A stretch of 11,410 bases of DNA, taken from positions 1 to 11,410 of the forward strand of contig DVAE01000008.1 of NCBI GenBank assembly GCA_014189675.1, given 5' to 3'. This document shows positions 6,133 through 11,410 of this stretch, in pieces; position 1 is the first letter of the stretch; the number at the start of each line of letters is the position of its first letter. The stretch comes from Candidatus Undinarchaeales archaeon SRR5007147.bin71 (GTDB taxonomy: Archaea > Undinarchaeota > Undinarchaeia > Undinarchaeales > Undinarchaeaceae). A model generated the notes under the pieces. It had not been told where the DNA came from and ran no database searches. It saw nothing but the letters and a program-made list of their open reading frames with translations. A program made the position numbers and the translations under genes.

Positions 6133-6140
6133 TTTTTATA
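6133..6140 (+). promoter_or_regulatory. TATA box of the methyltransferase gene
   Basis: TTTTTATA is centred about 28 nt before the ATG at 6165. This predicts transcription starting at or very near the start codon, which is a leaderless message. Confidence 0.55.
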
Positions 6141-6164
6141 TCACAGTACTGAAGATACTCACTT

Positions 6165-6881
6165 ATGTCTAAGTTGAAGGATTCAATTGGTTTTGGTGAA
6201 TACTCCACAAGGGGGGATTACCACCGTAGCCCGAATAAGAAGTGGCTCTACTATCCAATCTTTATGGAAAAGCAGAACTATGTTAAAAAACTCTGCAAAA
6301 ATCTTAACACAGAAGGCAGTAAATTCCTTGATGTCGGCTGTGGCGAAGGAGTCCTTGTCGATGAGCTCTCAAAGAGCGGAATTGACATAAGCGGTCTAGA
6401 TTTAAATTACAAAAGTAAATTAGTGAAGAGGGGGAGTATCTTAGACATACCGTTTAAGGCTAATAGTCTTGACGTCGTTCTCTGTCTTGACGTTCTTGAG
6501 CACATAGATTATAATGGGCAGAAAAAGGCACTTTCAGAAATAAAAAGAGTTCTCAAAAAAGGCGGTACTGCGATAATTTCCCTTCCAAATATTGGACATA
6601 TTGCAGGACGCTTTGTCTTTCTTCTGGGTGGGTTTTCAAGGACTGCCGCTCCTGAGCGCCACATAGGAGAAAGAACCTACACAGAGTGGAAAAATTTGAT
6701 AGGCGAGGAACTTTCTGTAAAGGACTCTAAAGGTCTTTTTCCAACCTTTCCCTTAATCTCTCTCTATACTCTTGCCTCACCAAAGGCCTCCCTCTGGCTT
6801 CACAGGCTGGAAAATACCTTATTTGGTGGATGGCTTCAGAGTTTTTGTTTCCTGAGCGTTTTTACAGCTTCCAAAAACTAG
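6165..6881 (+). CDS. Class I SAM-dependent methyltransferase (Methyltransf_11 type)
   Basis: This 238-residue soluble enzyme transfers a methyl group from SAM to an unknown substrate. The Rossmann-type SAM site is clear. Motif I is FLDVGCGEG (54-62); the acidic residue ending the second strand is in GLDLN (77-81); the post-motif is LDVLEH (108-113), followed by EIKRVLKKGGTAIISLPN. The N-terminal 50 residues (containing YHRSPNKKWLYYP) and the C-terminal aromatic and hydrophobic stretch (from about residue 150) probably shape the substrate pocket. This resembles methyltransferases acting on lipids, quinones or glycans, but the sequence does not decide. It has its own TATA box at 6133-6140, with the ATG where transcription should begin. 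The gene ends 37 bp before the next one, which has a separate TATA. MetK in this window makes its cofactor. Confidence 0.9.
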   Translation: MSKLKDSIGFGEYSTRGDYHRSPNKKWLYYPIFMEKQNYVKKLCKNLNTEGSKFLDVGCGEGVLVDELSKSGIDISGLDLNYKSKLVKRGSILDIPFKANSLDVVLCLDVLEHIDYNGQKKALSEIKRVLKKGGTAIISLPNIGHIAGRFVFLLGGFSRTAAPERHIGERTYTEWKNLIGEELSVKDSKGLFPTFPLISLYTLASPKASLWLHRLENTLFGGWLQSFCFLSVFTASKN

Positions 6882-6891
6882 TTCAAAACTA

Positions 6892-6899
6892 TTTATATT
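6892..6899 (+). promoter_or_regulatory. TATA box of the Lon-like protease gene
   Basis: TTTATATT is centred about 24 nt before the ATG at 6919 and fits a leaderless start. It sits in the 37-bp gap after the methyltransferase gene. Confidence 0.55.
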
Positions 6900-6918
6900 T
6901 CCTTGATTTATAGCGAGC

Positions 6919-8703
6919 ATGGAAAATCGCAGGAGGCTACTGTCGCTAAGTCTTATACTATTCATAATTATTTCACCTTCGGTTGTGTCTGACTCAGAAA
7001 ATATTGTCAGCATAATGGCACCTGCCGTCACTCTAGATGGATCTGGTGTCCTTACTGAGATAGAGATTGAGGTAATTCCTGGTAGAGGGAGAGTTTTGCT
7101 GAATACAGAGCCTTTTATTGGCCTGCAGACTCAGAACTCAGAAAAAATTGCTGCGGACATAGCCAGCAAGTACACTGGAATTGACCATTCTGACAAGGAT
7201 ATCATAGTTACTTTCAGGGTAAATGCTACTAGCATCGACGGTCCGAGTGCAGGTGCTGCAATTACAACGGCGATAATTTCTGCAATATCAGGAACTGAAA
7301 TGAGGACAGATGTAGGTATATCAGGAACTATTGAGCCTGACGGAAGTGTCGGACCTGTTGGTAGCCTTCCATCTAAAATAGAGGCCTCTGCTAATGCAGG
7401 GCACGTGATTTTCCTTATTCCAAGTGAGCAGGAATTCATTCCAGTTATTGTTGAAGTGGAGGAGTCTCCTGTTCCTGGCTGGACAATTGTGCGTTCCGAG
7501 ACAATCTATCTTAATTTGATTGAATACGGTAAGGAAAATTTTGACATAGAAATTTTGCCAGTTCGCACAATAAGTGATGTTGTGGATGTTATGCTCAATG
7601 GAAAGCTCCAGCCCACAGGGGTGGATTTTGGGGAGGACCTTGGTATTGTTCTTGGGGAGCTCAACCTTAGTGAGACAATCAAACCTCTCAAATATCTTGC
7701 TGACAAAACTATAGAGGAAGCGGCACGGCTTCTCAAGGATGCTGAGAACAGACTTAGTAACAGTAATTTATCAGAAGTTCAAGTATCAGTTTCTTCTTCT
7801 CTCATAGATTCTGCAAGGATAGAGCTTGCCTCTTCTAAAAACGCATATACTAAGAAGGTTTTATACGGAGCAGCAAATCATGCCTTTAGGTCTGTAATAA
7901 ATTCAAGGATTGCGCTAGATCTCTTAAAATATAATTCACTTGATTATGAATCCAGCCTTAGTTACTTAGGGGGTAGGATATCTGAAACTGGAAGGAAACT
8001 GGACGCTGTAAAGATAGACTTGGCAAATCTTAATCACTATGCTTCTGACCGTGATTCCTATGAATGGGCTGTTGCTGCCCAGCAAAGAATGACTCAGGCT
8101 GAAATGCAGTTCTATTCTCAGGGAGCGGATGAGGAGGAAATATTCAGGACACTTGCTATTACAGAAGGCTGGTTAAACATTGCAGGAAATTTTTACGATA
8201 TTGCTGTTGATATGTCCTCCAGAAAACGCTTCGATTCGTCTGCATTTAAAGCTCTGGCATCAGAAAGTCTTGTGAACTCTACATCTCTTGCAACACAGTT
8301 CTATGATATTTCTGAATACGGACCTTTCTGGTACGTTTCTCTTGCAGAAGAGAACCTAAACAAGACTTGGTTTGTTGCTTCATATGCGGATTCAATGGCT
8401 GCAACGACTAAAATGTACAGTCAGCAGGAAATGAATCTTCGAGGTTTGGAGGACCTAATAATTTTCATTGATATGGAACTTTCTTCACTAGATACACGGG
8501 ATTCTGTGTGGTCTGAGTTATATCGTGACTATGCATTCTTTCTTCTTGAACAATCTCAAGAAGTTCAGAGTATAAATCTACTCGAGGATTCAATGTTTTA
8601 TCTCAGGCTTTCAGAAGCTCATTCTGGATTGAAAAATACAGTAGCTTCTATGCCAGATGAGCGGTCAAAGGACTTATGGGGCTCAGACATAGTACTTCCA
8701 TGA
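6919..8703 (+). CDS. Secreted Lon-like (S16 family) serine protease without ATPase domain
   Basis: As called this encodes 594 residues. Residues 1-24 form a signal peptide (basic NRRR, then a hydrophobic LLSLSLILFIIIS). A Lon proteolytic domain follows at about 30-200. It shows the nucleophile motif DGPSAG with Ser110 and the partner Lys153 in PVGSLPSKIEA. The spacing of 43 residues equals that of Lon, so the Ser-Lys dyad is intact. There is no AAA+ domain. The remainder (about 240-590) is largely helical and rich in Ser, Leu, Ala and Glu. This is the architecture I recall for archaeal proteins of COG1750, which often end in a membrane anchor. Here the ORF stops at TGA (8701-8703), but the same frame continues into a hydrophobic segment and basic tail (see 8704-8790). 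It acts outside the membrane; the substrate is unknown. Confidence 0.9.
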   Translation: MENRRRLLSLSLILFIIISPSVVSDSENIVSIMAPAVTLDGSGVLTEIEIEVIPGRGRVLLNTEPFIGLQTQNSEKIAADIASKYTGIDHSDKDIIVTFRVNATSIDGPSAGAAITTAIISAISGTEMRTDVGISGTIEPDGSVGPVGSLPSKIEASANAGHVIFLIPSEQEFIPVIVEVEESPVPGWTIVRSETIYLNLIEYGKENFDIEILPVRTISDVVDVMLNGKLQPTGVDFGEDLGIVLGELNLSETIKPLKYLADKTIEEAARLLKDAENRLSNSNLSEVQVSVSSSLIDSARIELASSKNAYTKKVLYGAANHAFRSVINSRIALDLLKYNSLDYESSLSYLGGRISETGRKLDAVKIDLANLNHYASDRDSYEWAVAAQQRMTQAEMQFYSQGADEEEIFRTLAITEGWLNIAGNFYDIAVDMSSRKRFDSSAFKALASESLVNSTSLATQFYDISEYGPFWYVSLAEENLNKTWFVASYADSMAATTKMYSQQEMNLRGLEDLIIFIDMELSSLDTRDSVWSELYRDYAFFLLEQSQEVQSINLLEDSMFYLRLSEAHSGLKNTVASMPDERSKDLWGSDIVLP

Positions 8704-8790
8704 GCATTCGGAGGCTTAATTTTGGTTTGTGCAATATTGAGCTACACCAACCAGCGAAGAATCTTGCTTCCAAAATCTAGGCGCCGATAA
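8704..8790 (+). other. In-frame extension beyond the protease TGA: membrane anchor and basic tail
   Basis: Directly after the TGA the protease frame stays open for 28 codons to TAA at 8788-8790. It encodes AFGGLILVCAILSYT, then NQRR and a tail ending PKSRRR: a hydrophobic helix followed by positive charges, the standard stop-transfer layout for a C-terminally anchored extracytoplasmic protein. The frame would overlap the metK 3' end by 14 bp. It may be a decayed or sequencing-error-split C-terminus, or be reached by readthrough. It has no start codon of its own. Confidence 0.6.
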
Positions 8791-9940
8791 GCTCTTTTAA
8801 TTCCTGTACTCTGTCAGTTTTTTCCCAAGTAAATTCTGCCTCACTTCTTCCAAAGTGTCCGTAAGCTGCGGTTTTCCTGTATATGGGTCTTTTCAAATTT
8901 AGATAATCTATTATTTTTCCTGGCCGGAGGTCAAAAACCTTCAGAACTGCAGATTTTATTTCAGCTTCAGGATATTTTCCCGTTCCAAAAGTATCAATAT
9001 ATACCGAAACTGGTTCTGAAACTCCTATTGCGTAGGCAATCTGAACTTCGCACCTATCCGCTAGCTCGGCGGCAACAATGTTCTTTGCAAGGTGCCTTGC
9101 CATATATGATGCGCTTCTGTCTACTTTTGAAGGGTCCTTTCCTGAGAAGCATCCACCTCCATGGCTTCCAACTCCTCCATATGTGTCTACAATTATTTTT
9201 CTTCCGGTAAGTCCGGTATCTGCGCCTGGACCGCCTCTTATGAAGGCTCCTGTGGGATTAATATGGTAGTTTGTTTTTTCGTCAAGCCAATCTCCACAAA
9301 CTGGCAATATAATTTTTTCTTTAATTTCCTTCACTATTTGTTCATGTTTTACATCACTTGAATGCTGAGTTGAGACAACTACTGTATCTGCTCTGATTGG
9401 TTTTCCATCTTCATACTCTATAGTTACTTGGGCTTTTCCATCTGTTCTTATCCAAGGTATATCTCCACTTTTCCTAAGTTCTGCCAGTTTCTGTGTTATC
9501 TTGTGTGAAAGCATTATTGGAAGTGGCATAAACTCTTTCGTTTCGTTTGTAGCGTATCCGAACATCAATCCTTGGTCTCCTGCTCCCTGTCTTTCCTTTG
9601 TTTTTTTCGTCACTCCTTTAGATATATCCGGACTCTGCTCGTGCAGTGAAACTAGAACAGAGCAATCATCGTAGTTGAAGCCACTCTCTCCAAGCTTGTC
9701 GTAGCCTGCTTCTTTTATGACTTTTCTTACAACTTCTTGAATGTCTATATACGCCTCTGTGCTAACTTCCCCTGCAACTACTACAAGTCCTGTCGTTGCT
9801 AGGCTTTCAACAGCAACTCTGGCCTCTGAGTCCTTTTCCAAAATTGCATCAAGAACTCCATCTGATATCTGGTCGCAAAGCTTGTCCGGATGACCTTCCG
9901 TTACGGATTCAGATGTAAAGTGATATTTTCCTCTTATCAT
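8777..9940 (-). CDS. metK: S-adenosylmethionine synthetase, bacterial type (MetK)
   Basis: MetK makes SAM from methionine and ATP. From the ATG at 9938-9940 it is 387 residues. It has all the hallmarks of the bacterial/eukaryotic family: [13 protein letters not shown] (8-20), [50 protein letters not shown], and the near-C-terminal YGHFGR. It is not the divergent archaeal MAT family used by most archaea, so its ancestry is probably bacterial. The frame opens at a GTG (9979) with another ATG at 9949. I chose 9940 because bacterial MetK begins a few residues before FTSES, and because a minus-strand TATA (about 9965-9972) lies about 27 nt upstream, fitting a leaderless start. The gene converges on the protease. 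Its product supplies SAM to Trm1 and the methyltransferase. Confidence 0.96.
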   Translation of the reverse strand: MIRGKYHFTSESVTEGHPDKLCDQISDGVLDAILEKDSEARVAVESLATTGLVVVAGEVSTEAYIDIQEVVRKVIKEAGYDKLGESGFNYDDCSVLVSLHEQSPDISKGVTKKTKERQGAGDQGLMFGYATNETKEFMPLPIMLSHKITQKLAELRKSGDIPWIRTDGKAQVTIEYEDGKPIRADTVVVSTQHSSDVKHEQIVKEIKEKIILPVCGDWLDEKTNYHINPTGAFIRGGPGADTGLTGRKIIVDTYGGVGSHGGGCFSGKDPSKVDRSASYMARHLAKNIVAAELADRCEVQIAYAIGVSEPVSVYIDTFGTGKYPEAEIKSAVLKVFDLRPGKIIDYLNLKRPIYRKTAAYGHFGRSEAEFTWEKTDRVQELKELIGA

Positions 9941-9960
9941 GCAGGGCATTTGTCCTGTCT

Positions 9961-9995
9961 TAATTATATATTTATTCACTCACAAATTATATAAG
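9961..9995. promoter_or_regulatory. metK / tRNA-Ile divergent promoter region
   Basis: TTATATAA at 9987-9994 is a perfect palindrome. On the plus strand it lies about 32 nt before the tRNA-Ile 5' end, so transcription would start near 10018 with a very short leader. Read on the minus strand it could serve metK with a leader of about 24 nt. A second minus-strand box (TAAATATATAATTA, 9961-9974) would give a leaderless metK. The assignments rest on consensus and spacing. Confidence 0.5.
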
Positions 9996-10022
9996 ACCGC
10001 TAATCACCTAAACACTAATTCC

Positions 10023-10097
10023 GGGCCCGTGGCTTAGTCTGGCTAGAGCGTTCGACTGATAATCGGAAGGTCGCCGGTTCAAATCCGGCCGGGCCCA
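10023..10097 (+). tRNA. tRNA-Ile (anticodon GAT)
   Basis: This is a 75-nt tRNA. The acceptor GGGCCCG (10023-10029) pairs with CGGGCCC (10090-10096), and the discriminator is A10097. The anticodon stem TTCGA/TCGGA holds loop CTGATAA, with GAT at 10058-10060 reading AUC and AUU. The variable loop is 5 nt (10068-10072). The T-arm is GCCGG-TTCAAAT-CCGGC. There is no intron and CCA is not encoded. G26 (10050) is present, a Trm1 target. The last 15 nt of the gene plus four flanking bases are duplicated exactly 110 bp downstream, with repeat copy B between the two. Confidence 0.97.
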
Positions 10098-10211
10098 TTC
10101 AAATTCATACCTGCTAATCAGATATCTCACGCTTGTCGTGTTTTTCGCAGGTTTTGCCGAGGAGCAAAGCGACGAGGGAAAAAGTGCTGAGGATCCGGCC
10201 GGGCCCATTCA
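10083..10211 (+). repeat. 19-bp direct repeat of the tRNA-Ile 3' end
   Basis: ATCCGGCCGGGCCCATTCA occurs at 10083-10101 (T-arm 3' side, acceptor 3' strand and four flanking bases) and again exactly at 10193-10211. The 91 bp between them (10102-10192) contain repeat copy B. The second copy is followed by TTTTTG, a likely original tRNA terminator. The pattern is either an att-like scar of site-specific integration at a tRNA 3' end or a long target-site duplication. The copy is not itself a tRNA gene. Confidence 0.85.
10106..10184 (-). repeat. Dispersed repeat copy B, downstream of tRNA-Ile
   Basis: This is the second copy of the family seen at 5988-6112, in the opposite orientation. Block 1 is 10139-10184 and block 2 is 10106-10137, with only one base between them, whereas copy A has a 43-nt palindromic insert. 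It lies wholly inside the pair of 19-bp tRNA-Ile repeats. It fills most of the gap between tRNA-Ile and nnrD and has no credible ORF. Confidence 0.75.
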
Positions 10212-10223
10212 TTTTTGTCAAAC

Positions 10224-10231
10224 TTTATAAA
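10224..10231 (+). promoter_or_regulatory. TATA box of nnrD
   Basis: TTTATAAA is centred about 28 nt before the ATG at 10256. This predicts a leaderless message and supports that start over an in-frame ATG at 10133, which lies inside the repeat. Confidence 0.6.
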
Positions 10232-10255
10232 CTCCACTTCTATATCCAGATTAAT

Positions 10256-11050
10256 ATGAAGATTACATTGGAAAGGCATTCAGATTCGCACAAAGGAAGC
10301 AATGGCCGCGTTTTGGTAATTGGTGGCTCTGAAATATATACAGGCGCGCCAGCTCTTACTGGAGAAGCTGCGTTCAGGAGTGGAGTTGATATAGTCTACA
10401 TCGCCTCTCCTTATCGAGCTGCGGATGTATGCTCTAACTGGCTTCCTGATTTTATTACGCTTCCTTTACATGGAAATATTTTTGAGCACAGACATATAGA
10501 AGAGCTTGATAAGTGGGTTAAGAAATCAACTAGTATCGTAATTGGTCCTGGCCTTGGACGTGATGAAAGAACTCTGGTTGCCGTCAAAGAACTTATACTT
10601 GAAATTGACAAGCCATTGGTCATAGACGCCGACGGACTCAGGGCAATCTTTGACGACCTCTCAGTTCTCAAAGATAAGGAAGTTGTTCTTACTCCCCATC
10701 GTCTTGAGTTTGAGATGCTCTCAGGGAAAAATTCCATAAAAACGAATATCACAAAATTTGCAAAGAAAAACAAGTGCGTCGTTTTGCTGAAGGCCCCACG
10801 TGACATAGTTTCTGACGGGAAAGAGACTTATCTCAACAAAAGTGGGAATGCCGGTATGACTGTTGGCGGAACAGGTGATGTTCTGGCAGGAATTGTTGCC
10901 GGCTTCCTAGCTCAGGGTCTTTCAAGTTATGATGCGGCTCAGTATGCGGCATATATAAATGGCAGAGCTGGCGATGAGTGTTACAGGCAATTTGGCTATA
11001 GTTTTATAGCATCAGACCTTTTGAAAATGATACCGCAGGTTATTGACTAG
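10256..11050 (+). CDS. nnrD: ADP/ATP-dependent NAD(P)H-hydrate dehydratase (NnrD)
   Basis: This ribokinase-like repair enzyme restores NAD(P)H from its hydrated form (S-NADHX) using a nucleotide. From the ATG at 10256 it has 264 residues. Motifs are GRVLVIGGSEIYTGAPAL (from about 17), IGPGLGRDE (from about 96), LVIDADGLRAI, VVLTPHRLEFEML, and NAGMTVGGTGDVLAG (198-212) with the likely catalytic Asp208 in GTGD. In many archaea and bacteria this domain is fused to the epimerase NnrE. Here there is no N-terminal epimerase domain and no room for one, so the repair pair must be split or incomplete. The frame is open upstream to 10133, but those 41 residues translate the repeat and the tRNA duplication. 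A TATA box at 10224-10231 fits a leaderless start at 10256. Its 3' end overlaps the convergent gene by 11 bp. Confidence 0.94.
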   Translation: MKITLERHSDSHKGSNGRVLVIGGSEIYTGAPALTGEAAFRSGVDIVYIASPYRAADVCSNWLPDFITLPLHGNIFEHRHIEELDKWVKKSTSIVIGPGLGRDERTLVAVKELILEIDKPLVIDADGLRAIFDDLSVLKDKEVVLTPHRLEFEMLSGKNSIKTNITKFAKKNKCVVLLKAPRDIVSDGKETYLNKSGNAGMTVGGTGDVLAGIVAGFLAQGLSSYDAAQYAAYINGRAGDECYRQFGYSFIASDLLKMIPQVID

Positions 11051-11410
11051 GGTATAATATTTTGTAGCGTCCGCCTGCCACTTCTACAATCTTCTTGCAG
11101 ACCTTTTCAAGAGCTTTTTCAATATCTTTCTGAGGAATGTCCTTGTTTCCCTGGACGCATACAATGGCATTTCTTGTGTATAGTGTAACTTTCACTCTCT
11201 CATTCTCCTTCGTCAGCCAGCGAGTTATCACATTGTCGTCCTCGTCTGCAAGAACGTACTCATTCTTCTCTATTTTAGAGGGACGTGAACTTCCTATTGC
11301 GGTAAATTTTTCCTTTCCGTCTGTGACTTTCAGTCTGACATTTCCTGAAATTCTTTCTGCGTCATAGACTCCCATTATCAGGCCTGTTTTGAAAGCCTCC
11401 ATATTGTAAA
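11040..11410 (-). CDS. B3/B4 tRNA-binding domain protein, C-terminal part (partial)
   Basis: This is the 3' end of a minus-strand gene. An ATG at 11400-11402 could begin a 120-residue protein, but the frame remains open to the window edge (Tyr and Asn codons just before). The series MGVYDAERISGNVRLKV, YVLADEDDNVITRW and ERVKVTLYTRNAIV matches the second half of the B3/B4 domain, in which upstream residues are also conserved. The gene is therefore probably truncated here and the ATG internal. B3/B4 is the editing domain of the phenylalanyl-tRNA synthetase beta subunit and also occurs as a stand-alone protein that may bind tRNA or edit in trans. The C-terminal 25 residues form a basic helix and the tail GGRYKILYPSQ. 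The gene ends in TAA, overlapping the nnrD 3' end by 11 bp. Confidence 0.75.
   Translation of the reverse strand, partial: YNMEAFKTGLIMGVYDAERISGNVRLKVTDGKEKFTAIGSSRPSKIEKNEYVLADEDDNVITRWLTKENERVKVTLYTRNAIVCVQGNKDIPQKDIEKALEKVCKKIVEVAGGRYKILYPSQ

Noticed and set aside
5945-6164. CRISPR array or C/D box RNA in the gap after tRNA-Leu
   Set aside because: There are no regularly spaced repeats, and no RTGATGA C box paired with a CTGA D box at suitable spacing.
9941-9979. GTG (9979) or ATG (9949) starts for metK
   Set aside because: Bacterial MetK normally begins a few residues before FTSES, and a TATA about 27 nt upstream fits the ATG at 9940. The longer starts remain possible if the distal TATA is used.
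10008-10208. Minus-strand ORF of 66 codons containing ARPDLNRRPSDYQSN
   Set aside because: It is the antisense translation of the tRNA-Ile gene and its duplicated end. Such PDLNRRP strings are a well-known false protein family.
10133-10255. Upstream in-frame start for nnrD
   Set aside because: The extra 41 residues translate repeat copy B and the tRNA duplication and match nothing in the family. The TATA at 10224-10231 points to the start at 10256.

Overview
This is an archaeal chromosomal segment. The evidence is a TFB fragment, archaeal-type Trm1, the archaeal r-protein/RNA polymerase cluster rps13-rps4-rps11-rpo3, a secreted Lon-like protease, and TATA boxes about 25 nt before start codons (mostly leaderless genes). 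Compact spacing, a small Rpo3 without its Fe-S domain, a bacterial-type MetK and an NnrD without its epimerase partner would suit a DPANN-like or other small-genome lineage. That placement is inference.

Layout. Positions 1-305 hold the end of a TFB gene, converging with trm1 (308-1381, minus). A 56-bp divergent promoter region separates trm1 from a two-gene unit of unknown function. The first gene (1438-3039) encodes a degenerate nuclease-fold/membrane protein and the second (3039-3629) a helical soluble protein. From 3712 to 5813 runs the rps13-rps4-rps11-rpo3 operon, with a hairpin at its predicted mRNA 5' end and stop/start overlaps between the r-protein genes. It is followed by tRNA-Leu(GAG) rather than the rest of the usual archaeal cluster. 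Then come a SAM-dependent methyltransferase (6165-6881), a secreted S16 (Lon-type) protease (6919-8703) and, converging on it, bacterial-type metK (8777-9940, minus). tRNA-Ile(GAT) is followed by nnrD (10256-11050), which overlaps tail to tail with a partial B3/B4-domain gene at the right edge.

Most notable signals. (1) A short dispersed repeat lies just downstream of both tRNA genes, in opposite orientations. It has a 46-49 bp conserved block and a second block of about 33 bp. The copy after tRNA-Ile is bounded by an exact 19-bp duplication of the tRNA 3' end, which looks like an insertion into the tRNA end. (2) The Lon-like protease ORF stops at a TGA, but the same frame continues for 28 codons encoding a hydrophobic segment and a basic tail. 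This suggests readthrough, a recent nonsense mutation or a sequence error that removes a membrane anchor. (3) The unit at 1438-3629 has an Mrr-like N-terminal fold that seems to have lost its catalytic residues, joined to a duplicated aromatic module and two membrane helices.

Functional links. MetK makes the SAM used by Trm1 and by the class I methyltransferase. Both tRNAs carry the G26 that Trm1 dimethylates. NnrD is a metabolite-repair enzyme. The other genes are gene-expression housekeeping.
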